Shown piece after piece: positions 7,534 through 16,363 of a stretch of 64,000 bases of DNA; position 1 is the stretch's first letter; each line of letters opens with the position of its first letter. The DNA is taken from positions 1 through 64,000 of the forward strand of contig LVAJ01000032.1 in NCBI GenBank assembly GCA_001603005.1. The letters run 5' to 3'. The notes under the pieces were generated by a model. It was not told where the DNA came from. It saw only the letters and a list, made by a program, of their open reading frames with translations, and did not search any database. Origin of the DNA: Clostridiales bacterium Firm_04 (GTDB lineage Bacteria > Bacillota > Clostridia > Oscillospirales > Ruminococcaceae). The position numbers were made by a program, and so were the translations under genes.

Positions 7534-8706
7534 ATGAAACACTTTATTTCTTTGGTGCTTGCAGGTGTGATGACCGCTGTTTCCGTCACATTCAGCAGTC
7601 CCGCAGCCACGGCTGAGACAGAACATCATGACAACGTGCTGATCACATACTTTTCAAGAGCAGGAGAAAACTACAACGTGGGCGTTGTGGAGCGAGGAAA
7701 CACCGACCTCCTTGCCGGGATCGTCGCTGAGGAGACCGGCGGCGAGCTGTTCCGCATCGAGACTGTTAAGGAATATCCGTCCGCATACGATGAAATGCTC
7801 ACCGTTGCGACAGAGGAGCGCACCAACAAGGAGCGTCCCGAACTGAAAACATCTATCGAAAACTTCGATACATATGATGTGATCTTCGTGGGCTATCCGA
7901 TCTGGTGGGGCGATATGCCTATGGCGATGTATACCTTCCTCGAAAGCTATGACTGGAACGGCAAGACTGTGATCCCATTCAACACCCATGAGGGCAGCGG
8001 TCAGGCAAGTACCGTCACAACGATCAAGGGCATCTGCGGGGGCGCAGATGTGATGAGCGGCTTTTCCGTTCGTGGTTCTGTCGCACAGAATGACGGCGAA
8101 AGTGCAAGGACGATCGTGCAGAACTGGCTGGATTCCAACAATTTCGCTGCGATTGCAGCAAAGAAAACGGTTAGTTATACAGCACAGGATGTACGCAATT
8201 TGCAGCAGTTTCTGCTGACAAAATCGACCGGCGAAGACCTCAGCGACAAGTCCTGTGACCTGAACAATGACGGCAAATGGAACGCCGCTGATCTGACATT
8301 GATGAAACGGCAGATTCTGCAATCGCAGGAGGTGGATGCTGTGAGTTCAGCAACGATCACAGCGGATGAACGCGCAATTCTTGAAACGTATGAGAAATTC
8401 GAGCAGGCAATGATCGACAAGGATATGGATACGCTGAATGCACTTGTTACTGAGGATAAGACCTTTACGCATATGTCCGGCAAAACGCAGACCAAAGAGG
8501 AATTTTTCGGAGAGATCGCTGACGGTACACTGAATTATTACGCCTACAAGCTGAATGATCCGGTCGTTACCGTGGACGGCGACACTGCCGCTCTGACAGG
8601 CAGTACAACACTGGAAGCGAAGGTCTACGGTTCATCCGGAACATGGACACTGACAACAAATCAGAAGTTCGTGAAGCTGGACGGAGCGTGGAAGCTGTGC
8701 AATTAA
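7534..8706 (+). CDS. Secreted flavodoxin-dockerin-NTF2 fusion protein
   Basis: A 390-residue protein. A signal peptide (about 1-27, ending near SPAATAE) leads into a flavodoxin of the Flavodoxin_4 type (about 35-200) with FMN phosphate loop ITYFSRAGEN and GYPIWWGDMP. A dockerin-like segment follows at about 213-262, with one clear calcium loop (DLNNDGKWNAADLTLMKRQI) and a weaker first repeat. An NTF2-like domain (about 274-390) is homologous to the lipoprotein at 2793. Export of a flavodoxin and its linkage to a dockerin are unusual. The start follows CGGAGGTATTTTT. It is preceded by shared operator C and so is grouped with the AKR operon. Confidence 0.82.
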   Translation: MKHFISLVLAGVMTAVSVTFSSPAATAETEHHDNVLITYFSRAGENYNVGVVERGNTDLLAGIVAEETGGELFRIETVKEYPSAYDEMLTVATEERTNKERPELKTSIENFDTYDVIFVGYPIWWGDMPMAMYTFLESYDWNGKTVIPFNTHEGSGQASTVTTIKGICGGADVMSGFSVRGSVAQNDGESARTIVQNWLDSNNFAAIAAKKTVSYTAQDVRNLQQFLLTKSTGEDLSDKSCDLNNDGKWNAADLTLMKRQILQSQEVDAVSSATITADERAILETYEKFEQAMIDKDMDTLNALVTEDKTFTHMSGKTQTKEEFFGEIADGTLNYYAYKLNDPVVTVDGDTAALTGSTTLEAKVYGSSGTWTLTTNQKFVKLDGAWKLCN

Positions 8707-8710
8707 CAAG

Positions 8711-9202
8711 GTGATCGTCATGACAGATGCAAAAGAAAACATGATGGGAACGCTGCTGATCCTGAAAACGATCCGCATCTGCCTGATCGCAACGGTAGCG
8801 ATCACCCTCTGCGGACTACTGATCTTCCAGCTTATCCCTGATACACTGCTTGCACTGTTCAATGCGCAGGGCGAGGTACTTGAAATCGGCAGAGTTGCTC
8901 TGCGTATCGTCAGCTTTGTGTTCCCGTTTTCGGGGCTGACGCTGATACTCGGTGCTTTCTTTCAGGCACTCGGCAACAGCAGAAAAACACTCCTGACCTC
9001 AGTTGTACAGCTCGTTATCATGCTGACCTCTGCTATGATTCTGTCAAAGATCGGTACGGTCAATACAGTATGGTTTGCATTTGTTATCACCGAAGTGTTA
9101 GTGACATTGCTTGCAGTTTTGTTGATGAAAGAAGTGAACAGCAAGACAATTACCCGTATACCGTCAAATATTGTAAAAACAGATCTGGCGGCAGAGATGT
9201 AA
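8711..9202 (+). pseudogene. MATE-family efflux protein, C-terminal fragment
   Basis: A 163-residue frame with four hydrophobic helices that matches the last third of a MATE transporter (usually about 450 residues). It has TIRICLIATVAITLCGLLIF, the GAFFQALGNSRKTLL loop and a C-terminal helix. The first eight or so helices are missing, so transport is unlikely. Start is uncertain (GTG at 8711 or ATG at 8720). The last 50 bases of this gene and the sequence after it recur at 21700, in another module. Confidence 0.75.
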
Positions 9203-9360
9203 GAGATGTAGTTGAATATTGGCAATGCAGTGCATAATTCACCGCCTTTGCATTTATTATCCGGAACAGTTGCTTGATATATTTCCCGGTTCCTAAAACA
9301 GTCATATTCCTCTTTTCCCGAACATACACCTTTACGAAAACCAATTCAGAGGTGATATGT
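9203..9360 (+). repeat. Module boundary R1: cwlD upstream region
   Basis: Shared with 21740-21897 at high identity and in part with 2157-2270. It contains the conserved ATACACCTTTACGAAAACC and the ribosome site AGAGGTGATATGT found before every cwlD copy. CATACACC loosely resembles a sporulation sigma factor -10, which is only a guess. Confidence 0.7.
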
Positions 9361-9546
9361 ATGAAACCGGAAATCAGAAAGATTGTGACAAAAAGTGCGT
9401 TGTTCTTCGGGATCCTCGCCGTCAGCGCGGCAGGGATGCAGCTCACAGCATTGCGCAATGCGCAGAATGCACCGGATGCCGTGACTGCATCTGCCGCGCA
9501 ATCTCCTGTCATCGTCCTCGATGCCGGACACGGGGAATCAACTTAA
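9361..9546 (+). pseudogene. cwlD 5' remnant R1 (61 codons)
   Basis: Matches the first 58 codons of the complete cwlD at 26352: an N-terminal membrane anchor and the strand VIVLDAGHG. It then ends with EST and a stop supplied by foreign sequence. The signal-anchor and linker part (AAGMQLTALRNAQNAPDAV) differs from the other long copies. It has an intact ribosome site, so a 61-residue membrane peptide could be made; amidase activity is impossible. Confidence 0.8.
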
Positions 9547-9565
9547 ACTAAGTCGCTAAATGCAC

Positions 9566-9594
9566 GAATCGCCCCGCGGGGCGATTCTGTTTTT
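9566..9594 (+). terminator. Module-start GC hairpin, copy 1, with covarying stem
   Basis: GAATCGCCCC pairs with GGGGCGATTC, then TGTTTTTAT. Other copies have GCAGCGCCCC / GGGGCGCTGC. Both arms changed together, so pairing is kept. Confidence 0.8.
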
Positions 9595-9877
9595 ATCGTA
9601 GATTCGTGTGTTTTAAGATCGTTCTTCTTCGCAGCGTGAATGATAGTATTGTCTATCAATCCTTAAAGGCACCAGATATATGCTCGATTTTTGAGTTTCA
9701 AGCCGTCCTTGAATGCTTCGTAGACTCTCTCGCTATCTATGCGTATAATGGCCGAAAGCAATCGCATCGGATACATACATTTCCGCAAATCATCGGAAAG
9801 CACTTGCAATCTGAGCGGATATAGGGTATAATAAAGATGAATATATGCCGAAACTTTGCAGAAAGGAGAGACCATGC
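9595..9877. other. Intergenic region with a decayed minus-strand gene tail
   Basis: From about 9640 to 9800 the minus strand reads as a broken version of the gene tail better preserved at 18340-18490 (EAFKDGLKLKN is recognisable, out of frame with the part before it). The rest is the leader of the ATPase gene. Confidence 0.5.
9804..9832 (+). promoter_or_regulatory. Promoter of the AAA-ATPase/nuclease gene
   Basis: TTGCAA, 17-base spacer, TATAAT, 46 bases ahead of the start codon. Confidence 0.75.
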
Positions 9878-11467
9878 ATGAAAGTGTTTAATACAACCGC
9901 TGTCTGCATAGCATCTGAGCATTACATGGTTGATCTGACTGAGCGCGTCAAAGAAATCAAGAAGCTTGTGGACGCCAAAAAGTACTTCACGATCAACCGG
10001 GCAAGACAGTACGGAAAGACGACTACATTAGCGGCCTTAGATCGCTATTTATCCGCACAATATGATGTGATCAGCCTGGACTTTCAGGACATGACTGAAG
10101 GCAGTTTCCTTGATGAAAATGCCTTTGTCAGAGGGTTCGCGCAGGTCATGTGCGATACAAGGGATGCAATAGAGATTCCCTTCCCTGACGAGTACTACGA
10201 TGCCTGTCAAAAGCTGGCGGCGGAAGACAGAACGCTCGTAATGAATGACATCTTCCGTATTTTTGATCGCTGGTGCAAACAGAATCCGAAGCCGATCGTC
10301 CTGATCATTGACGAAGTTGATACTGCATCAAACAATCAGGTGTTCCTTGATTTTCTGGGCAAACTGCGTTCAAATTATCTGAAAAGAGCAAAGAACCCAA
10401 GATACAAGACCTTCCATTCGGTTATTCTCGCAGGTGTGACCGACATCAAGCACCTGAAAAGCAAGATCAGACCGGAGGAAGAAGGCAAGGAAAGCAGCCC
10501 GTGGAATATCTCCGCCGACTTCAACATTGATATGAGCCTTTCTGAAATAGACATCAAGGGAATGCTCGATGAATACGAAGCAGACCACCATACCGGCATG
10601 GACACAGCAGAAATGGCATCTTTGATCCGGTCGCAGACAAGCGGATATCCGTTTCTTGTCAGCCGCATCTGCCAGCTGATTGATGAACGTGTCATGCAAA
10701 CTGTGAAACCGTCAGAAGCATGGTCAAGAGAGGGCTTCAACGCGGCGATCAGACTGCTTTTATCTGAAAATAACACGCTGTTCCAGACTCTGACCAAAAA
10801 CCTGAATAATTTTCCGCGTCTCCGTAATGCGATCCGCAGCATCCTGATGGAAGGCACGAAGCTGACATATAATGCACAGCAGGATGCTATTGTACAAATG
10901 GCAATGTACGGCCTCATAAAGAATGACCATAATACTGTTCGGGTTGCCAATACAATCTTTGAAATGCTTCTCTACAACCTTTTTCTTTCCGATGCGGAAC
11001 TGGAAAACAATGTGTTCTATAATACGGGCACACTGAACAAGAGCAGATTCATTAAGGACAGACGGCTGGATATGATTGCTGTCCTGAACGGGTTTATCGA
11101 AACCTATACACAGGTTTTCGGGCCGCTGGAAGATAGGTTCAAAGAGAAGGACGGCAGAGAATATTTCCTGCTTTATCTCAAGCCGATCATCAACGGCACC
11201 GGCAATTTCTACATTGAAGCGCAGACAAGAGATCAGCTTCGTACCGATGTGATCGTCGATTATCTCGGAGAGCAGTTCATCATTGAACTGAAGATCTGGA
11301 ACGGTTCTGCCTATAATGAAAAAGGCGAACAGCAGCTTTGTGGGTATCTGGAACGCTTCGGTCTGAAAACCGGCTATATGCTGACATTCAATTTCAACAA
11401 AGAAAAAGAACAAGGCATCAAAGATGTGAAAATCGGAGATATGACAATTCACGAAGCGACACTATAA
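9878..11467 (+). CDS. AAA-ATPase-like protein with C-terminal PD-(D/E)XK nuclease domain
   Basis: A 529-residue protein of the AAA-ATPase-like plus PD-(D/E)XK family (DUF1703 type), common in gut anaerobes and of unknown role. The Walker A region is INRARQYGKTTTL near residue 45; Walker B is IVLIIDEVD near residue 145. A winged-helix-like middle follows. The C-terminal nuclease-like fold has FIIELKIW (E-x-K) after DVIVDYLGEQ. The start is MKVFN, seven bases after GAAAGGAGAG. It is followed by the SWIM gene. Its last 74 codons recur at 25965-26185 in another module. Confidence 0.82.
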   Translation: MKVFNTTAVCIASEHYMVDLTERVKEIKKLVDAKKYFTINRARQYGKTTTLAALDRYLSAQYDVISLDFQDMTEGSFLDENAFVRGFAQVMCDTRDAIEIPFPDEYYDACQKLAAEDRTLVMNDIFRIFDRWCKQNPKPIVLIIDEVDTASNNQVFLDFLGKLRSNYLKRAKNPRYKTFHSVILAGVTDIKHLKSKIRPEEEGKESSPWNISADFNIDMSLSEIDIKGMLDEYEADHHTGMDTAEMASLIRSQTSGYPFLVSRICQLIDERVMQTVKPSEAWSREGFNAAIRLLLSENNTLFQTLTKNLNNFPRLRNAIRSILMEGTKLTYNAQQDAIVQMAMYGLIKNDHNTVRVANTIFEMLLYNLFLSDAELENNVFYNTGTLNKSRFIKDRRLDMIAVLNGFIETYTQVFGPLEDRFKEKDGREYFLLYLKPIINGTGNFYIEAQTRDQLRTDVIVDYLGEQFIIELKIWNGSAYNEKGEQQLCGYLERFGLKTGYMLTFNFNKEKEQGIKDVKIGDMTIHEATL

Positions 11468-11721
11468 ACTGAAATAACATTTCCGCCCGCTGAGCAGATT
11501 CCGGTCTCATCCGGTTCCTGCACAGGCGGATTTGGCATTCTTAACTGCCAACCATGAACTTTTGAATCAAACTGTCGGCAACCGATTGACGAAGCAGCTG
11601 CACATATGGTATATTAGTGAAAGTGTCAGTATGATAACATATTGAATATTGGACTCCTGGGTAGGTCATTCTGTCATGCCCGGATTCATTTTGGATGCTG
11701 TTTATGAAGAAGGGGCGACGC
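11468..11721. other. Intergenic region with a GC-rich stem-loop
   Basis: At about 11485-11530 an imperfect stem-loop (CCGCC with GGCGG, inner CCGG-TCTCAT-CCGG) follows the ATPase stop and is repeated after the tail copy near 26200-26250. It is probably a terminator. TTGACG about 18 bases before TATATT (near 11585-11615) is a possible promoter for the SWIM gene. Confidence 0.45.
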
Positions 11722-13338
11722 ATGACGTGGAAAGACCTGTTTGAAACCCGCATTTTGCAGCGCGGAAGGGATTACTATCGGCAAGGTCTGGTTACAGATC
11801 TTTGGCAGGAATGCAATACGCTGCATGCTGTTGTACAGGGCAGCGAGGATTATGAGGTTGCCGTTACACTGAAGGATCATGTTCCGGTGTTTATGGACTG
11901 TACCTGTCCCCATGCTGAAAGCGGTTCAGCCTGTAAGCACATGGCGGCGGTTTTGTTTGCATACAATGAGGCAGCGGATAAATCCGAACCGGCTTCACCG
12001 CCGAAGCCGTCGCCGGAAAAGCTGATTGCGGACGCAGATGAAGATGCTTTACGCAGTTTTTTATTACAGGCGGTTATGTGTGATAAAGCATTGCTTGCCG
12101 GTCTGGAGCTTTATCTCAGCAGGCATGCTGAGGACATTGACCTTGCTGCATACCGCAGAAGCATTCAGGCAACGATCCGGAAGTATCAGGATCGGCACGG
12201 TGATATTGACTATGACCATGCTGATGATTTTATCGAAGCTATGGAGCAGTATCTCTATGAGGATATTGCCGACATGACAGAAAAGGGATATATCGCAGAG
12301 GCTTTTTCGCTCTGCTGCGACCTGTTCAAAGCGGTCGCAGACGCGGATATAGACGATGACGGCGGGCTTTCGGTATTCGGCAGCGATGCGGTTGAAGCAT
12401 GGTGCAAAATTATCCGTCTTGCCGATAAAAAACAAAAAGCGGACATGTTTATATGGTTTATGTCACATCTGGACGGCTGGGTTATGGATTATATGGAAAG
12501 CTATGTGGAACAGGTGCTTTTTGATTCGTTTAAAGAACCGGAATATCTGCGCCGGAAAATGAAATATCTGGACAGTCTGATATTGTCATCTGCAACGAAT
12601 TCATACAATTATGGCGTACTGATTCTCCGCCGGATTCGGCTAATGGAGCAAATGCAGGTGCCGGAGCAGGAATTGCTTGACTATTGCTCACAGCATGCAG
12701 AAATCTCTGATGTCCGCGATTATCTCATTGATTATCAAATTGCACACAACAGGAATGACGCTGCGATTCTCCTGCTGAAACATGCAATTGAAACCGCACA
12801 TCCGTACAGTCCTGTGAAGCAATACCGTGAAAAGCTGCTCAGATTATATCAAAAGCAGAACAGAAATGACGAATACCTTGAAGAGCTTCACCGTCTCGCA
12901 GCAGATTACGGGGATTTGGAATGTTACCGTGAACTGAAAGCATATTACGGAATTGATGAATGGCCGGCAGTCAGAGAGAAGCTTTTTGCGGACACAACAC
13001 AATACTATCTTCCCGAATTTTACGCAGAGGACAAACTATATAGCAGGCTGATGGAGTATGTAAGTCATGAAGCAACGATTTCTGTTCTGCGAAAATATGA
13101 GTATTTGCTGGTTGAACAGTATCCGGAGCAGATTCTCAGAATCTATACCGATTCTCTGATCAATGCAGCGCAGAGATCTGCTGACCGAAAATGTTATCAG
13201 GAATGGGCATATTGCCTGAAGCATATGGCTACAATTGAAGGCGGCACGGAAATTGCGCAGTCACTAGCGGCGAGATGGAAAAGTGAATATAAAAATCGTC
13301 CGGCTATGATGGAGGAACTTCGTAAAGCAGGATTTTGA
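11722..13338 (+). CDS. SWIM zinc-finger protein
   Basis: A 538-residue protein. A SWIM zinc-finger near residues 60-75 has the form CxC-x8-CxH (CTC, then CKH in CTCPHAESGSACKHMAAV). An N-terminal module (RILQRGRDYYRQGLV) is typical for SWIM proteins. The long remainder is alpha-helical and could form TPR-like repeats. SWIM fingers bind DNA or protein. The start MTWKDL is set by AAGGGG seven bases upstream; a start six codons earlier lacks a site. It lies 255 bases after the ATPase/nuclease gene in a two-gene module. Confidence 0.8.
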   Translation: MTWKDLFETRILQRGRDYYRQGLVTDLWQECNTLHAVVQGSEDYEVAVTLKDHVPVFMDCTCPHAESGSACKHMAAVLFAYNEAADKSEPASPPKPSPEKLIADADEDALRSFLLQAVMCDKALLAGLELYLSRHAEDIDLAAYRRSIQATIRKYQDRHGDIDYDHADDFIEAMEQYLYEDIADMTEKGYIAEAFSLCCDLFKAVADADIDDDGGLSVFGSDAVEAWCKIIRLADKKQKADMFIWFMSHLDGWVMDYMESYVEQVLFDSFKEPEYLRRKMKYLDSLILSSATNSYNYGVLILRRIRLMEQMQVPEQELLDYCSQHAEISDVRDYLIDYQIAHNRNDAAILLLKHAIETAHPYSPVKQYREKLLRLYQKQNRNDEYLEELHRLAADYGDLECYRELKAYYGIDEWPAVREKLFADTTQYYLPEFYAEDKLYSRLMEYVSHEATISVLRKYEYLLVEQYPEQILRIYTDSLINAAQRSADRKCYQEWAYCLKHMATIEGGTEIAQSLAARWKSEYKNRPAMMEELRKAGF

Positions 13339-13438
13339 CGGAAGATATGTTTTTTATTGCGCTGTGAATCTTGTCAGTTGTCATATCACGTTCGCCTTCT
13401 GTATACACCTTTACTAAAACATTCCAGAGGTGATATGT
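13339..13438 (+). repeat. Module boundary R2: cwlD upstream region (short form)
   Basis: Only about the last 40 bases (ATACACCTTTACTAAAAC and the ribosome site) match the other boundaries. The sequence before it differs, so this module joined closer to the cwlD start. Confidence 0.6.
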
Positions 13439-13624
13439 ATGAAACCGGAAATCAGGAAAATTGTGACGCGAAGCGCGTTGTTCTTCGGGATCCTCGCGGT
13501 CAGCGTTTGCGGGATGCAGCTCGCGGTGATTAGGAGCGGACGGAAACTGCCGGATGCGGTCACTGTATCTGCAAACCGGACGCCGGTCATTGTGCTGGAT
13601 GCCGGACACGGGGAATCAACTTAA
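13439..13624 (+). pseudogene. cwlD 5' remnant R2 (61 codons)
   Basis: Encodes the same membrane anchor and linker type as the complete gene (VCGMQLAVIRSGRKLPDAV). It ends at DAGHG plus EST and stop, exactly as in R1 and R4. Confidence 0.82.
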
Positions 13625-13643
13625 ACTAAGTCGAAAAATACAC

Positions 13644-13671
13644 GCAGCGCCCGCGGAGCGCTGCTGTTTTT
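13644..13671 (+). terminator. Module-start GC hairpin, copy 2
   Basis: GCAGCGCCCGCGGAGCGCTGC, an almost perfect palindrome, then TGTTTTTATCG. Confidence 0.75.
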
Positions 13672-13994
13672 ATCGTAGATTCGTTTGTTTTAATATCATC
13701 AATCTTCATTACGCGAATGATAGTCCAATCTATCAATTTGCAAAGGAACCGGATTCAAGCTCATTTTTGAATTTCAAACCGTCCTTGAATGCTTTGTCGG
13801 CTAAACCACCGACCTTATAGAATGCCTTACTGTCATATTTATACAAATCAGCGGAGCATCATACAATGTGAATGCTTTTTAGCCATTCTGTCTATTTTGA
13901 AAAAATTTTTGCTGCACTTGACAAATCAGTTAGCATGTGCTAAAATAATAATCGGATTATCGGTAATTCAAATTTCAATGAGAGGAGGAAGTAT
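13672..13994. other. Intergenic region with a decayed minus-strand gene tail
   Basis: About 13735-13800 on the minus strand reads ADKAFKDGLKFKNELESGSF, a tail shared with 18340-18410. The upstream part of that gene is missing. The TetR promoter lies at the right end. Confidence 0.5.
13918..13946 (+). promoter_or_regulatory. Promoter and operator of the TetR-ABC operon
   Basis: TTGACA, 17-base spacer, TAAAAT. The palindrome TTAGCATGTGCTAA (13930-13943) overlaps the spacer and the -10, a good position for self-repression by the TetR protein. Confidence 0.8.
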
Positions 13995-14621
13995 ATGTCT
14001 GTACCCGACAGAAGCATCAACCCGCGCCTGCTTGCCAGTGCAGAAGCTGAATTCTTAGCACGGGGCTTTATCAAGGCGGAGCTGAAAACAATCTGCGAGA
14101 ATGCCGGTATCACCACAGGCGCAGTTTACAAGCGCTATAAAGGCAAGGAAGACCTGTTCTGCGCGGTTGTTGATGATATAGCCGAACAGCTTGATTTATT
14201 TGTAAAGGAACGCGCTCACATTGACTTTTCATCGCTTTCTGATGCGGAAATATACCAGTCATGGCAGATGACCTACGATACAATGATTCCTTTGTTCCGC
14301 CTGCTTTATGAGCATCGTCAGACCTTCGCCTTACTGATCGACAAAGCGGCAGGCACCAGATACGAGAATTTCAGTCATGATTATGTAACCGAAATGAGCT
14401 ATGCCTATGAACAGTACTATGCAGAAGCAAAAAAGCGCGGTCTGGCGCAGACAGAGGTCACGCGGGAAGAATTTCATGTGCTGCTTTCCTCATTCTGGAC
14501 ATGTATTTGTGAACCGTTTATCCATGATATGACATGGGAGCAAATCAAAGAACATTGCCGGATCATCTGCCGATTCTTCAACTGGAGCGATGTTATCATG
14601 CTAAAGGAAGGAAATTCATAA
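13995..14621 (+). CDS. TetR-family regulator
   Basis: A 208-residue protein. The N-terminal TetR HTH is clear: LLASAEAEFLARGFIKAELK, then ICENAGITTGAVYKRYKGKE. The helical C-terminal ligand domain is not assignable. The start follows GAGAGGAGGAAGTAT. Its stop overlaps the start of the first ABC gene (TAATG), so the three genes form one operon, likely self-regulated through the palindrome in the promoter. Confidence 0.9.
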   Translation: MSVPDRSINPRLLASAEAEFLARGFIKAELKTICENAGITTGAVYKRYKGKEDLFCAVVDDIAEQLDLFVKERAHIDFSSLSDAEIYQSWQMTYDTMIPLFRLLYEHRQTFALLIDKAAGTRYENFSHDYVTEMSYAYEQYYAEAKKRGLAQTEVTREEFHVLLSSFWTCICEPFIHDMTWEQIKEHCRIICRFFNWSDVIMLKEGNS

Positions 14622-16363
14622 TGTTCAATAAGATCAAGCCCTATATGGGCAAATATATCAGGTATACCTATGCGGCGCTGTGCACGATGCTGATCGCACT
14701 GATCGCCTACATGGTACCGTTTTTTATGGCGTACCGTATCATCAGACCGCTGATCGACGGTGAACAGCTTTCGGCGGGATATCTGGTGATCCATATCGCT
14801 ATTATTTTTGCATGCGAGTTAGTCTATGCTTACTTATACGTGCTGGGACTGAAATTCTCCCATATATCAGCATTCAACACACTAAAAAATCTTCGCATTT
14901 CCTTACAGAAAAAGCTGGAGCGTCAGCCGCTTGGCACGATCCATGACATGGGAAACGGAAAAATCAAGAAGCTGTTCACGGATGATATTGATCAGGTCGA
15001 GCTGCTGCTTGCACACGCCATTCCGGAAGGCATTGCCAATCTGTCAATGGCGCTGATCGCGATTGTTTGTATGTTTTTCGCTGACTGGAAGCTGGCACTG
15101 CTGTCTCTCTGCTCTTTGCCGCTGGGCTTGTTTGCAATGGGGATGATGTTCAAAGCGGGCATGGCAAAAATGAACGACTACTACACTGCCGCCGCAAAAA
15201 TGAATGCTACGATCATTGAATATGTCAACGGCATGGAAGTTGTCAAGGTGTTCGGCCGGGACGGAGAATCCTATAAGCGCTACGAGAACGACATCAAAAG
15301 CTATCGGGATTTCACGCTCGCATGGTATAAGATCTGCTGGCCGTGGATGGCGCTTTACAGTGCGCTGATCCCGTGCGTAGCACTTGTGATGCTGCCTGTC
15401 GGAACGGTGATGGTTGTGAACGGCACAGCGGCGCTTGCCGATCTGGTGCTGGTATTCTGTCTGACGCTGTCAATTGGCGTACCGCTGCTCAAGGCACTGA
15501 ATTTTGCCGGCAAATTTCCGCAGCTGAATTATAAGGTTGACGAGATTGAAAAGGCGATGGACAACGAGCCGTTGAAAACCAATAACGCTCCGTTCAGCGG
15601 TGATTCACATATTGTAAAGTTTGAAGATGTGCGCTTTGCTTATAAGGAGCAGGAAGTCCTGCACGGCGTTTCGCTGGAACTCGGCGAGGGAACGCTCACC
15701 GCTCTGGTCGGCGAATCCGGCAGCGGAAAATCCACGCTTGCAAAGCTATTGGTGCATTATTACGATCTGAACGGCGGCAGGATCACGCTCGGCGGACAGG
15801 ACATCACAGATATGCGCATTGAAGCACTGAACGATCAGATTTCCTACGTTTCGCAGGAGCAGTTTTTGTTTAACACCACGTTGTACAACAATATCCTGAT
15901 CGGCAAGCCGGATGCAACCCGTGAAGAAGTCATGGCGGCTGCCGAAAAAGCGCAGTGCAGCGAATTTCTGAACCGTTTGCCCAATGGAATTGATACAATG
16001 GCGGGCGACGGGGGCAAGCAGCTTTCCGGCGGCGAACGGCAGCGCATCTCTCTTGCCCGGGCAATCCTGAAAAATGCGCCTGTCATCGTGCTGGACGAAG
16101 CGACTGCTTTCATTGATCCGGAAAACGAGGAGAAAATGAACGCGGCAATCGGCGAGATCATCAAAGGCAAAACCGTTCTTGTCATCGCACACCGCTTGCA
16201 GACCATCGTCAATGCAGACAAGATCTGCGTGATGAAAGACGGCAATATCATCGCCGCCGACAGGCATGAAAAATTGCTGCAAAGCTGTGACGAATATCAG
16301 AAACTCTGGAACAGCAGCGAAGAAAGCGCAAAATGGATGATCGGAAATGAGGTGAGAGCATGA
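14621..16363 (+). CDS. ABC exporter half-transporter, subunit 1
   Basis: A 580-residue fused permease-ATPase. Six hydrophobic segments lie in residues 20-290. The ATPase domain (about 330-570) has Walker A GESGSGKST, Q-loop SYVSQEQ, signature LSGGERQ, Walker B VIVLDEAT and the H-loop IAHRL. It overlaps the next ABC gene by four bases (ATGA), which suggests a heterodimer. TetR-linked pairs of this kind export drugs, peptides or siderophore-like compounds; the substrate is unknown. Confidence 0.88.
   Translation: MFNKIKPYMGKYIRYTYAALCTMLIALIAYMVPFFMAYRIIRPLIDGEQLSAGYLVIHIAIIFACELVYAYLYVLGLKFSHISAFNTLKNLRISLQKKLERQPLGTIHDMGNGKIKKLFTDDIDQVELLLAHAIPEGIANLSMALIAIVCMFFADWKLALLSLCSLPLGLFAMGMMFKAGMAKMNDYYTAAAKMNATIIEYVNGMEVVKVFGRDGESYKRYENDIKSYRDFTLAWYKICWPWMALYSALIPCVALVMLPVGTVMVVNGTAALADLVLVFCLTLSIGVPLLKALNFAGKFPQLNYKVDEIEKAMDNEPLKTNNAPFSGDSHIVKFEDVRFAYKEQEVLHGVSLELGEGTLTALVGESGSGKSTLAKLLVHYYDLNGGRITLGGQDITDMRIEALNDQISYVSQEQFLFNTTLYNNILIGKPDATREEVMAAAEKAQCSEFLNRLPNGIDTMAGDGGKQLSGGERQRISLARAILKNAPVIVLDEATAFIDPENEEKMNAAIGEIIKGKTVLVIAHRLQTIVNADKICVMKDGNIIAADRHEKLLQSCDEYQKLWNSSEESAKWMIGNEVRA

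Noticed and set aside
9361-9546. 61-residue membrane peptides as toxins or signals
   Set aside because: They match the first part of the cwlD gene too closely and end by the same foreign junction. A stump is the simpler explanation, though expression cannot be excluded.
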